A DNA stretch of 64,000 nucleotides from Celeribacter persicus (GTDB lineage Bacteria; Pseudomonadota; Alphaproteobacteria; Rhodobacterales; Rhodobacteraceae): contig NZ_QAOH01000007.1 in NCBI RefSeq assembly GCF_003050785.1, positions 1 through 64,000 on the forward strand, given 5' to 3'. Both the position numbers and the translations under genes were made by a program. The notes below the pieces were generated by a model. The model was not told the origin of the DNA, made no database searches, and was given only the letters and a program-made list of their open reading frames with translations. Numbering within the stretch: the stretch's first letter is position 1; the number at the start of each line of letters is the position of its first letter. This document shows positions 52,554 to 60,819 of the stretch, piece after piece.

Positions 52554-53855
52554 TTAAAAAGCGTTGTAGGGCAGCCAGATGACCAACGCCGGAAGCGCGA
52601 TGATGATGGCGACGCGGATGAAATCGGCGATCACGAAAGGCGTCGCACCTTTCCAAAGCTCGGTGAGCTGGACATCCGGCTGGACGGTTTTGAGCACGAA
52701 GAGGTTCATCCCTACCGGCGGCGTGATCAGCCCCATCTCGACGACCATCACCGCGAAGATGCCGAACCAGACGAGGTCGATCCCGGCGGCCTGTGCAATC
52801 GGCACGAAAAGCGGCACGGTAAGCAGCAGCATGGCAAGGCTGTCCATCAGCGTGCCCAGTACGAGATAGATCACCAGCATCAGAAGGATCACCAGAAGCG
52901 GCTGATCGAGGATGCCCGAAAACATTCCGGTGAGAGAAAACGGCAACCCCGAAAGCGCCAGAAAAAAGTTGAACAGGTTCGCCCCGATCAACACGAGGTA
53001 GAGCGCGCCACAGGTCATCGCCGTGTCCATCAGCGCCGACATCATCCCCGACAGGTTCAGACGACGCGACAGAAAACCGTACATGAGCACGACAAAGGCT
53101 CCGATGGCGGCGGTCTCATTGGCGGTGAACACACCGGTGTAAAGCCCGCCCATGATCAGACCGAAGATGCCCACCGGCGGCAGAAGCTCCTTGAGCGCAA
53201 GATTGCGTTCGTGTGTCGTGGCGCGGGCGCGTTGCGGTGCGGAGGACCAGCCGAACCAGATCGGCACCCAGATCGCGAGGCAATAAAGCAGCACGGCCAG
53301 TAAGATCGGCCCGGCGGTGGCGAGCAGAAGATCGCGAATGGATTGTTCGGCGATGAAGGCATAGATCACCAGCACGGTCGAGGGCGGGATCAGGATGCCG
53401 AGCGTACCACCGGCGGCAACGGAGCCAGCGGAAAGCGACCGCGAATAGCCCGCCTCCTGCATCTCCGGCATGGCGATCCGACCCATTGTGGCGGTGGTTG
53501 CCAGAGACGAGCCGGAAATCATCCCGAAACCCGCAGAGGCCCCGATGGTCGCAAGCGCCAGCCCACCGCGACGATGCCCGATCAGAACGGACATCGACTG
53601 GTAGAGCTTTGCCGACAGGCCCGAGCGCGCGGCGACGTTTCCCATAAGCACGAAGAGCGGCAGCATGGTCAGCGTGTAGTTCGTCAGACTGTCCCAGGTG
53701 GTCGTCGCTCCGATCGCCATGGCCCCATCCATGCCAATGATCATGGCCGAACCGAGAATGCCGACGAGACCAAGCGCCACCGCCACGGGAACTTCGAGGA
53801 AAATCATCAAAATGGCCGCGACAAAGCCGAGGCCGCCCAAAAGAAGTCCGCTCAT
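52554..53855 (-). CDS. dctM: TRAP transporter large membrane subunit DctM
   Basis: The 433-residue protein has about 12 membrane helices. The family signatures are visible: PLFVLMGNVAARSGLSAKLYQSM, GTLGILIPPSTVLVIYAFI and LITPPVGMNLFVLKTV. It translocates the substrate delivered by DctP using a sodium gradient. Its start overlaps the DctQ stop by 1 bp. Confidence 0.95.
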   Translation of the reverse strand: MSGLLLGGLGFVAAILMIFLEVPVAVALGLVGILGSAMIIGMDGAMAIGATTTWDSLTNYTLTMLPLFVLMGNVAARSGLSAKLYQSMSVLIGHRRGGLALATIGASAGFGMISGSSLATTATMGRIAMPEMQEAGYSRSLSAGSVAAGGTLGILIPPSTVLVIYAFIAEQSIRDLLLATAGPILLAVLLYCLAIWVPIWFGWSSAPQRARATTHERNLALKELLPPVGIFGLIMGGLYTGVFTANETAAIGAFVVLMYGFLSRRLNLSGMMSALMDTAMTCGALYLVLIGANLFNFFLALSGLPFSLTGMFSGILDQPLLVILLMLVIYLVLGTLMDSLAMLLLTVPLFVPIAQAAGIDLVWFGIFAVMVVEMGLITPPVGMNLFVLKTVQPDVQLTELWKGATPFVIADFIRVAIIIALPALVIWLPYNAF

Positions 53856-54340
53856 TACCAGTCCCTCTCATTGCGTAGCGCAAAACGCAGCCCCGCAAAG
53901 GCGGCGAACATGCAGGCGGTCAATGCGAAAGCGACAATCATGATCAGGACCGGCGTCGGCAGACCCAGATCCGCCGTGGTCTCTGGTGAGCCGATCTTCT
54001 CGATGGCGTTCTCGCCGACGATCCAAAGCAGAAGCCCTGCGAAGACGACCGAAGCCACAGCCCCCACCAACCCCAGCGGATAGGTGAAACGATTGGGCGA
54101 CAGTTCGGACAGAAGTTTGGCCGTCACATGGGTTCGCTTGGCATAACAGACCGGCATCGACAAAAGCGCCCCGAGCCCGATGGACAGCGACGTCATTTCA
54201 ATCGCGCCGGGAATGTTTTTTCCCGCCACGGCACGTAATGCGACATCGCCGACCGTGACAGCGGTGCCGAACAAAAAACAGAGACCGGCCCCTGCCAGGA
54301 AGCCGTTCGAGATGATTTTCTTAAAGGTTGCCCCAGCCAT
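53855..54340 (-). CDS. dctQ: TRAP transporter small membrane subunit DctQ
   Basis: The 161-residue protein has four helices (GFLAGAGLCFLFGTAVTVGDVALRAV; LSIGLGALLSMPVCYAKRTHV; YPLGLVGAVASVVFAGLLLWIV; PVLIMIVAFALTACMFAAFAGLRFAL), the typical DctQ layout. It is the first gene of the leftward unit (dctQ-dctM-dctP, dioxygenase, hydroxylase, FAH protein, iclR), so the promoter lies at about 54341-54560. Confidence 0.9.
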   Translation of the reverse strand: MAGATFKKIISNGFLAGAGLCFLFGTAVTVGDVALRAVAGKNIPGAIEMTSLSIGLGALLSMPVCYAKRTHVTAKLLSELSPNRFTYPLGLVGAVASVVFAGLLLWIVGENAIEKIGSPETTADLGLPTPVLIMIVAFALTACMFAAFAGLRFALRNERDW

Positions 54341-54681
54341 TTCAATGTTCCTCTGGGATCAAAAGAAATGTCGTGAGAACACCCGCGGTTTTGCGGATCA
54401 GGTGCGTTTCCATGCGTTCCTCCCAAACGCTTTTCCCCAAACATAGGAAGTGGGTTCGTCGTTAAGATACCCGGAAGGAAAAACTGTCCGACTGACGGAC
54501 ACACGGCGAGCCTGCACACCAATTTCAGAAAATCGAGAAAGTCGCTGAGCCGATCCGGTGCGTTGGTGCCGTTGTAAACCTATAAGTTCTTATAGGTTGT
54601 TCAATCTTCAGAATGATGGAGAGTTTTCATGATCTTAAGGGGTCGTTTCAGATCTTTGCACAATGATTAGGAGAACTCTGC
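54341..54681. other. divergent regulatory region
   Basis: This 341-bp region must hold the promoters of the leftward TRAP/catabolic unit and the rightward lipoprotein-Slam pair. The leftward side contains AT-rich tracts but no convincing consensus promoter. The rightward side has the 22-bp palindrome listed separately. Confidence 0.45.
54577..54598. promoter_or_regulatory. perfect 22-bp palindromic operator
   Basis: AACCTATAAG (54577-54586) and CTTATAGGTT (54589-54598) are perfect inverted repeats with a TT centre. The dyad is 84 bp before the lipoprotein ATG. Its length and CTATA..TATAG arms resemble a lux box, and two LuxR-type regulators lie downstream, but the match is suggestive only. 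Confidence 0.55.
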
Positions 54682-55251
54682 ATGAGGTTTTTAACACTGG
54701 CCGCTGTTTCGGCAGCGACACTCTCACTTGCCGCTTGTGGTGGCTCATCTGTTGATGGGGATATGTCCGACGTTGATCTTCCCCCGCAATACGACAGCCT
54801 TGAAGGCCTGGTCTCTGCGGCCGAGAAGGACGAACTCGAAACCGCATCGGAAAGCCAAATGTCCGGGACCGCGACGATGACCGGCGCGTTGGCCATCGGT
54901 GACATCGGAGAGGATGAGGATCTCGAAGCGCTTGGCGACCTGAGCCTGACGGCCAATTTCACCTCTGGCACGGTGAGCGGTACGGCTGACAACTTCGCCC
55001 TGTATAACGAGGATACGCTTGAGGTTGACACCGATCTCACCGGCTCTCTTTCGATCAACGGAACGATCTCGGGCACCAGCCTTACGGCCGATGCCGATGG
55101 CATTCTGAACGACGGTGAAGATCACACTCTCGATCTCGCCATGTCCGGTACGTTCTACGACTACGAAGGGGATCTCGCGGTCTACGGCGATGTGTCCGGG
55201 AACATTGACGGCGAATATCACGAAGGTGGCTTCGCTGCCGTCGAGGATTGA
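54682..55251 (+). CDS. surface lipoprotein with TbpB-like beta-barrel domain
   Basis: The 189-residue protein has a lipobox signal (LSLAAC, Cys near 19) and an acidic linker. A Gly/Ser/Thr-rich repeat region follows (ANFTSGTVSGTADNF, GSLSINGTISGTSL, FYDYEGDLAVYGDVSGNIDGEYHEGGFAAVED) that fits the TbpB-type C-lobe barrel, a fold with GTxSG strand patterns. It is followed 81 bp later by a Slam-like gene. Slam proteins move such lipoproteins to the cell surface, so this is the probable cargo. Its ligand is unknown. Confidence 0.78.
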   Translation: MRFLTLAAVSAATLSLAACGGSSVDGDMSDVDLPPQYDSLEGLVSAAEKDELETASESQMSGTATMTGALAIGDIGEDEDLEALGDLSLTANFTSGTVSGTADNFALYNEDTLEVDTDLTGSLSINGTISGTSLTADADGILNDGEDHTLDLAMSGTFYDYEGDLAVYGDVSGNIDGEYHEGGFAAVED

Positions 55252-55332
55252 GGTCATCTTTCCGTCCTCATGACAATGCCGTGCTGCGAGCCTCCCTCGC
55301 AGCACGGTTGTTTACGGTAAATCGAGGTTGGA

Positions 55333-56583
55333 ATGAGCAAACGCAGCCGCCGTCCGGGGCATTGGTTTCGGCAAATCATGGGCATCGCATGGTGCGTTCT
55401 GTGCATCGACGGAGCGGCTTTCGCCGACACGTCCCCTTCGACAACACAAGTATATCATGCGCTGATGCGGCTCGGGCAGACTGCTTTGGCGAAAGAGGAC
55501 CCCAGCAAAGCCACACTCTACTTTTCAAAGGCTTATCACCTTGTCCCGACCGATCCGTCGGCCCAGCTGGCGATGGCCGAAGCCATCGCTCAACAAGGTC
55601 AGGCCCGTAAGGCCGAGACGTTTCTGCGACAGCTTTTGAAAGATCCAGCGCAACGGGCCAACACGGATTTTTACCTGAAAGGCCTGACCAAATTGCAAAA
55701 GCGCTATCCGTTCGTGACGTCGGCGTCTTTTGCGGCCTTGCCCAGCACGAACATCAAAAACACCTCATCCGCCACGATTTTCGACACGCTTCTGGGGCGA
55801 TTTGAAATAGATGACGGCGGTGAAGAGATCTCCGGCATCGGCATCGAAATCGGGGCATGGGGAACCTACCGATATCCGCTTGCCGACGGTTTGTCTTTTG
55901 AGCTTGGGGCGGGCCTCAATCGCATCTGGTACGAAGAATCCGAACTCCGCTATTGGCGTGGGCGGGTAACGGTCGATGTCTCCCGGCTCGACGCACATCA
56001 GGAACTGCGCGGCGGGCTACATGCCGACCGCAGCTATTACACCGAGGTGGAGGACGACAGCTCTGATCGCATCGCCATGGGGCTCCATGGGAGCTGGTCC
56101 AGACCCATCACGAACGATCTGCGGCTGAACGTCAGTGGATTGGCGGAATACCGCGACTATCTCGACAAGGATAGCCTGTCCGGTCCCTACGCCTCTTTCG
56201 GTCTGGGACTGGTCAAACGATTGTCCTCGGGTGCAACGGTTTTTATGGGCGGTTCCGTGGAGCGCTCCAGAACGACTTTGGACTATCACCGTTACTGGGG
56301 TGGGACTTTGCGGGCAGGATATGAAACCGATCTCACCGACACATTGCGTGGCAGCGTCAGCCTGAGTGGCACATTCCGGCAATATGACACAGAATTTTCT
56401 GCCGTGGATTACGCCCGCCGCGATGAAGCCTTCCGCATCGGCATCTCTCTGTCAGATCGCCGGATCAAGATCATGGGAGGCACGCCCAAACTGTCTTGCA
56501 GCTACAGGTTCCAATCCTCGAATATTTCTCTTTATGAAACCAGATCAACCGACTGCAGGATCGGATGGTCTTATAGTTTCTGA
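55333..56583 (+). CDS. surface lipoprotein assembly modifier (Slam, DUF560)
   Basis: Slam proteins are outer-membrane barrels that help flip lipoproteins such as TbpB to the cell surface. The 416-residue protein has a signal peptide (IAWCVLCIDGAAFA), a TPR-rich N-terminal domain (about 35-110; LGQTALAKEDPSKATLYFSKAYHL, AEAIAQQGQARKAETFLRQLL), and a barrel with the family start FAALPSTNIKNTSS and a strand ending GWSYSF. GAGG lies five bases before the ATG. Its substrate is most likely the preceding lipoprotein. Confidence 0.85.
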   Translation: MSKRSRRPGHWFRQIMGIAWCVLCIDGAAFADTSPSTTQVYHALMRLGQTALAKEDPSKATLYFSKAYHLVPTDPSAQLAMAEAIAQQGQARKAETFLRQLLKDPAQRANTDFYLKGLTKLQKRYPFVTSASFAALPSTNIKNTSSATIFDTLLGRFEIDDGGEEISGIGIEIGAWGTYRYPLADGLSFELGAGLNRIWYEESELRYWRGRVTVDVSRLDAHQELRGGLHADRSYYTEVEDDSSDRIAMGLHGSWSRPITNDLRLNVSGLAEYRDYLDKDSLSGPYASFGLGLVKRLSSGATVFMGGSVERSRTTLDYHRYWGGTLRAGYETDLTDTLRGSVSLSGTFRQYDTEFSAVDYARRDEAFRIGISLSDRRIKIMGGTPKLSCSYRFQSSNISLYETRSTDCRIGWSYSF

Positions 56584-56608
56584 CATCAGACATAAGGCGA
56601 CAACACAC

Positions 56609-58174
56609 TCATGACGCCGCATGTGCCAACCCCTCATGGGCGATCATCTGTGAGACAAGAGCCTTGAAGTGTTGCGTCAAAATCAGATGACCCGCGTTTT
56701 CAAAGGCATGGAAGGAAGCCTCCGGCATTGTCTCCGCAATCGCCTGAATGTCTTCTATGGGGCTGATCGGATCTTCTTCTCCGTGAACGAATGTCACCCG
56801 ACAGGTGGTTTTTTTAAGATCGCCAAGCCAGTCACGCTGTAAATTCGCGATCTCATCCACTGAGGCAAAAGTCGCATGGTTTGCAATCAGACGGAGCCAG
56901 TCGGACAAATGCGTATGCCGGAAAAATGTCTCAAGACAGGCCGTATCCGCGGCAGATTTACGGTAAAGATGCGCTAACCCTTTTTTTGCCAACACAGGGA
57001 CACGGCTGAAAGCATTATAAATTTGCGTCAACCCGGCGATGACACGTTCGTCACGACGCACCCGTTGCGACATTTCGATGAAAATCGTCGGGTTGTGAGA
57101 ACCTGGCTCCGGTTTGAACACTTGCGGTGTGGCGGCCAGGACCAGTTGGGACACCATATGCGGATTATGTCGGGCAAAATGCGCCGCCCAGGTCACCCCG
57201 GCACTCTCGGCCACACAGATCAACGGCTCATCTGTCAAATATTCCATTGTGTCCGACAGCGCCCTCGTGAGTCTTGCCAAGCGCGTCTGGACATCCAGAT
57301 TACCCTCGAACCCAAGAAAGTGTCGTGGCACAACCAGCCAGCGCAAACCGTTCTCCTTGAGCGTGTCTATCATCTCGTCATGAAAAACGACGGGCGCCAG
57401 CATGCTATGGAAATACAGCACAGGCCGCCCTCGCCGCGCCCCGAACTCCCACACGGGAACGTCAATGCCGTCTCCGATAGAGATGGTGTTGACAATGACA
57501 TCCTTGCCGAACTGCCGTTTGACGAGAGCGGTCTCGAAATCGCGCTTTTGCAGCGGAAGGATTTCATCCAGAATGCCGGCCGTGATCTCCAGAGACAGGT
57601 TTCTGAGGAGCACGGTTTGAGTTTTGCATCCCATCTTGTCGAGGATGACCTGAATCTGTTTGCGTTTCGTGTCATAGGAAGCCCCAAGCCGTGCCGCCGC
57701 CGTTTTCAGATCGAGACCGGTCAACAGATGGGACAGCAACAGATATTCCGAGGGGGTCAGGCGTACATCTGTTGCATTCTCGGCCAACGCCGCAATTCGT
57801 TCGGCATCGAGCCGAACGGCAACGAACGCGACATGGTCCGGAACATCGCTCCAGCGTTCCACGCGATCGTAGAGAAAGTACAGGCGCTCGTCGACCACCA
57901 CAAAGGTACAGCCGCTTGCCAGATTGCCCGGCATGTGAATGACGGGCGGGAATAAACTGTCTGATTGTGAAACGATGCTATGAATTTGCCGGTTGCCATC
58001 GTGATCGTAGAGATTGGCAGGCAATCGGCAATTTGAAAAACTGCGGAAAAAGAACTGCTCACTTGAGGCTTCGTCTTCCCGCAGATGCAAAAGCGCATCT
58101 TCAGAGGGCAATGCCAAACGGTCTTTTTTGAGTACAGTCGTCAAGATCTGAATGAATTGCGATGGAGGTGTCAT
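56609..58174 (-). CDS. LuxR-type HTH regulator fused to alpha/beta hydrolase
   Basis: The 521-residue protein joins three parts. There is an N-terminal region of about 145 residues with no known fold. A LuxR-type helix-turn-helix lies at about 150-210 (LTPSEYLLLSHLLTGLDLKTAAARLGASYDTKRKQIQVILDKMGCKTQTVLL). A C-terminal alpha/beta hydrolase (about 245-515) has its nucleophile elbow in CVAESAGVT and its acid and base in VHGEEDPISP and ENAGHLI. The serine is in G-x-S-x-G-like context AESAG. It could sense or hydrolyse a small ligand that controls DNA binding. It is divergent from the next LuxR gene. Confidence 0.8.
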   Translation of the reverse strand: MTPPSQFIQILTTVLKKDRLALPSEDALLHLREDEASSEQFFFRSFSNCRLPANLYDHDGNRQIHSIVSQSDSLFPPVIHMPGNLASGCTFVVVDERLYFLYDRVERWSDVPDHVAFVAVRLDAERIAALAENATDVRLTPSEYLLLSHLLTGLDLKTAAARLGASYDTKRKQIQVILDKMGCKTQTVLLRNLSLEITAGILDEILPLQKRDFETALVKRQFGKDVIVNTISIGDGIDVPVWEFGARRGRPVLYFHSMLAPVVFHDEMIDTLKENGLRWLVVPRHFLGFEGNLDVQTRLARLTRALSDTMEYLTDEPLICVAESAGVTWAAHFARHNPHMVSQLVLAATPQVFKPEPGSHNPTIFIEMSQRVRRDERVIAGLTQIYNAFSRVPVLAKKGLAHLYRKSAADTACLETFFRHTHLSDWLRLIANHATFASVDEIANLQRDWLGDLKKTTCRVTFVHGEEDPISPIEDIQAIAETMPEASFHAFENAGHLILTQHFKALVSQMIAHEGLAHAAS

Positions 58175-58492
58175 CTGGCTATCGCTCCGTTTTCATCAAA
58201 CGCGTCCCGGTTTGCATCCCGACACCTGAACTCCAATGGTCAATCTCGTTTCAAAATCACGAAATTAACACTTTTTCTTCACGCCTACCGGCTAAGCTTC
58301 TCAAGCAGCCTCAGACATAATTCCCTGAACGACAAGACAAAATACATTTGCGATGGCTCGAAATGAAGACCGACCATTTTTCGCACATTTTTTACCCCCC
58401 CAAAGGGGGGCGAACGGCCAAATCGGTATTTCTATAGTGCGTGTGTCGCCAGTCAAAAACCAAGCGGAAGTCTTGGTCAAACAGTCAAGCCG
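58175..58492. other. divergent intergenic region between two LuxR genes
   Basis: About 318 bp, AT-rich in the centre. A C7-AAA-G6 hairpin occupies 58395-58410, roughly 90 bp before the rightward gene, preceded on the plus strand by a T-rich tract. This could be a 5' UTR structure or an operator. No tRNA or small gene is visible. Confidence 0.4.
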
Positions 58493-59077
58493 ATGCACAA
58501 CAACGCACCATCTTTTCATATCGCGCGTAAAAGCGCCAAAACTGAAATGGTTGATCTCGCCTTCCTCGATCTCGACAGTGAGGGGCGGATCATCTCGCAT
58601 GACGCACTTGCGAAACGCTTTCTGGATATGAAGCCTCACTATATCAGAAAGAACGGTGCCAGGTTCTTCACTCCCGATCCCAGCCACACTTTCTTGCGTG
58701 CTTTACTGGCGGCATGTGACGACGTTAATCCTGTCTCCACTGTTTTCAATCCAAGCGAAGATACGCGCGATCCGTTTCTCCAGATCAATGTTCTTCCGTT
58801 TCAACCGGGGCTGGCGCGCGTCGTTCTGTTCTGGGCGCATTCTGATACCGAAATCAGCGAGACAGAAGACCCCGCCCCTTCTGTCTCAGTCCTTTCCGCA
58901 AGAGAACGCGACGTTCTGGAGTTGGCGGCAGAGGGCCTCAGGCGTGATCGCATTGCTTATAAGTTAAACATTTCCCTGCCAACTGTAGACATGCATGCAC
59001 GCAACCTGCGTCGCAAGTTGTCTGCACTCACGACATCCGAAGCGGTCGCAATTGCTGTTAAAATGAAGCTGCTCTGA
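58493..59077 (+). CDS. LuxR-family transcriptional regulator
   Basis: The 194-residue protein has a PAS-like or unclassified N-terminal half (LDSEGRIISHDALAKRFLDM) and a C-terminal LuxR helix-turn-helix (SVLSARERDVLELAAEGLRRDRIAYKLNISLPTVDMHARNLRRKLSALTTSEAVAIAVKMKLL, about 130-194). A receiver domain is absent. It lies about 540 bp before the ferrosome-like operon, points toward it, and may regulate it, though the Slam pair is another candidate. The ribosome site is weak. Confidence 0.85.
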   Translation: MHNNAPSFHIARKSAKTEMVDLAFLDLDSEGRIISHDALAKRFLDMKPHYIRKNGARFFTPDPSHTFLRALLAACDDVNPVSTVFNPSEDTRDPFLQINVLPFQPGLARVVLFWAHSDTEISETEDPAPSVSVLSARERDVLELAAEGLRRDRIAYKLNISLPTVDMHARNLRRKLSALTTSEAVAIAVKMKLL

Positions 59078-59616
59078 TCCCCGAAAATAACGACAAAGCT
59101 CCCTGTAATCGTCAGGTGGGCTTGCTTATATCTTTTATCAGTCACGATCTGGGCGGGGAGCGCGATGTCGCAAATGCCGGGCGACATTTGATCTATGAGA
59201 AAGCGGATGTCGATTTTCCTTGAGAACTGATGGTGGCATCCCTCTCCCGATGGCACCCTGCGTGGTCGCAATGCCGGCCTGATACATGACCGCACCCGAT
59301 CACACATCAGCGCTGAAATCTGCCTTCTTGTTTTATCAACGGCGACGCCCCATTGGGCCACCTGTGGAGTGCGCCCCATGGGATTCCTCAGCCAACCACG
59401 CGGCGCGAGAACGGATCGCGGACCACGCAGAGATACAGCCAGCCTGGGTATCAACAGTTTTTCTGCTCTCTCAGACAAACATGATCTTTATCATGGACCT
59501 TGCCGCGGCTTCATGTTCAAATTCAATATCAGGTATATATCTTTCAGCCAGCGCTCAGGCACCATGCCGGAGTTCCCAGCCAGAGAAGATGCGAAAGCAA
59601 CGATCTGTAAAGGAAT
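59078..59616. other. regulatory region in front of the ferrosome-like operon
   Basis: A 539-bp gap without a convincing gene. An open frame at 59286-59663 lacks a ribosome site and has poor codon character. The FNR-type box at 59481-59494 is the main feature. AATATCAGGTATATATC around 59522-59540 is AT-rich and could contain a -10 element. Confidence 0.45.
59481..59494 (+). promoter_or_regulatory. FNR/FnrL-type box
   Basis: ATGATCTTTATCAT keeps the TGAT-N4-ATCA core of the FNR site (TTGAT-N4-ATCAA) and extends to a perfect CATGAT..ATCATG dyad. It is 122 bp upstream of the first gene. This suggests induction of the operon at low oxygen, but the outer bases differ from the consensus, so another CRP/FNR-family factor is possible. 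Confidence 0.6.
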
Positions 59617-60132
59617 ATGGCGCAGATGAGCGTTTCATCTCACGACACACACAAACAATCTGAAACGGGCAGGAAGCCAACGCTCGGGACCGGGGAAAAC
59701 CCACCCTTTGGCTGGTATTACTTCGGACCCGAACCGCCTTGGAAAACCTCAGGGGCCGCGCCTTCCTCCAGAGACACCAACGCCGACGCCTCGGGAGAGG
59801 ATAACACCGATCTGATGCGGGCCTTCGACCGGTTGTCGCGTGGTGAGGTCAATGCGGAAACCATCGGTAAGCTCTTCGACCTGAAGGACCGCGATTTCTG
59901 GAAAGGCGCGCTGGCCGGGGCCGCAGCCGCCCTTGCGGCCAACAACCTGCCCGCACTCAAGGCAATGGCAGCCAGCGTCATGGCCGGTGCTTTCGCGCAG
60001 GCAACGCCCGCGAAACCCGCCGCGGCATCCACGGCAAAAACGGATAAAGCGCCCGATCCGCACAGCAAGGAACACTCCGGGACGCAACAGGCTCCGGATC
60101 AGACCACGCAAGAAGAGGAGACTTCAGTATGA
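59617..60132 (+). CDS. ferrosome-cluster protein with low-complexity N-terminus
   Basis: The 171-residue protein has a hydrophilic, Pro/Trp-rich start (PPFGWYYFGPEPPW) and an acidic middle. A helical, Ala-rich hydrophobic segment follows (WKGALAGAAAALAANNLPALKAMAASVMAGAFAQ, about 95-128), then a polar tail. The segment could bind a membrane or self-assemble. AAAGGA overlaps the start region; a second ATG at 59626 is also possible. It overlaps the next gene by 4 bp, so the operon begins here. I do not recognise a family; similar hydrophobic small proteins accompany P1B-ATPases in fez clusters. Confidence 0.6.
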   Translation: MAQMSVSSHDTHKQSETGRKPTLGTGENPPFGWYYFGPEPPWKTSGAAPSSRDTNADASGEDNTDLMRAFDRLSRGEVNAETIGKLFDLKDRDFWKGALAGAAAALAANNLPALKAMAASVMAGAFAQATPAKPAAASTAKTDKAPDPHSKEHSGTQQAPDQTTQEEETSV

Positions 60133-60503
60133 GCACGTCCAGCAAACTCAATCTCACTCAGGCCACACAGCCCGGAACATTGCCCGACGCAAGCCAGATC
60201 ATGCGCTCTGGCGTCAACGGCGCCGCCATCACCGGGGCCTGGACCGCGATCAACGAGACCATACGGGTGCGCAATGGCGAAATCACCACAGAGGAAGCGG
60301 TGAAAGCCACCGCCAACAGCGCCGCCATCGGCGCAGGCGCGGGAGCCGTGGCCTCTGTGGCTTCGCATATCGCGCGCTCCATTCCGCTTTCGAGCCTCGC
60401 GCTGATCGCTCTGGGAGCCGGTGTGCTCTACCTGTCGAAACAGTCGAAGAAAACCACACCGCCCGCCGCGCCCGAAGCTGAAACAGAAGCGGCAAAAGGC
60501 TGA
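60129..60503 (+). CDS. small Gly/Ala-rich membrane protein (magnetosome MamC-like or fez-type)
   Basis: The 124-residue protein has a polar N-terminus and two hydrophobic stretches: a Gly/Ala-rich helix with a glycine zipper pattern (SAAIGAGAGAVASVASHIA, about 73-91) and a second helix (PLSSLALIALGAGVLYLSK). Membrane-sculpting MamC-like magnetosome proteins and fez-cluster small proteins share this layout. The ATG overlaps the upstream stop (ATGA). A shell or membrane-associated role in an iron compartment is inferred from its neighbours. Confidence 0.6.
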   Translation: MSTSSKLNLTQATQPGTLPDASQIMRSGVNGAAITGAWTAINETIRVRNGEITTEEAVKATANSAAIGAGAGAVASVASHIARSIPLSSLALIALGAGVLYLSKQSKKTTPPAAPEAETEAAKG

Positions 60504-60547
60504 CGCCTCCGCACGCGGGCATGAACTGACAGTGAAAGGAGGCTCTC

Positions 60548-60790
60548 ATGGCCAACACTCCGAACGACACCGGCATTCCGCTCACCGCCGCCAATCTTCT
60601 CAACAGCAAATTCCTGACCGGCGCTGTCGTCGGTGGTTTGGTGACCTATGTGCTGACCAATGAGGCTGTGCAAAAAGCCGCGCTGAATGGGCTGGCCCAT
60701 CTCTGGATCACTCTGCAAGGCGGTGTGGAAGAGGCCAAGGAACGGTTCCGCGACGCCGAGTCCGAGATCAAGGCCGCCCGCGACAGTTGA
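60548..60790 (+). CDS. small membrane protein, DUF5132/YtxH-like
   Basis: The 80-residue protein has one hydrophobic helix (FLTGAVVGGLVTYVLTNEAVQKAAL, about 19-43), followed by an amphipathic, charged helix (EEAKERFRDAESEIKAARDS). A GAGGC ribosome site lies six bases upstream. It is a close fit to the DUF5132 or YtxH style of small membrane proteins found beside metal P-type ATPases. It ends 29 bp before the ATPase. Confidence 0.6.
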   Translation: MANTPNDTGIPLTAANLLNSKFLTGAVVGGLVTYVLTNEAVQKAALNGLAHLWITLQGGVEEAKERFRDAESEIKAARDS

Positions 60791-60819
60791 GGACTGTCGC
60801 GGACTTCAAGGAGTCGAGC

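Noticed and set aside
59286-59663. 125-residue frame upstream of the ferrosome-like operon
   Set aside because: No ribosome site, poor codon character, and it overlaps the FNR-type box and the first gene's start.
60787-60819. TTG start for the P-type ATPase overlapping the previous stop
   Set aside because: The ATG at 60820 has an ideal AAGGAG seven bases upstream, and the extra eleven residues add nothing recognisable.
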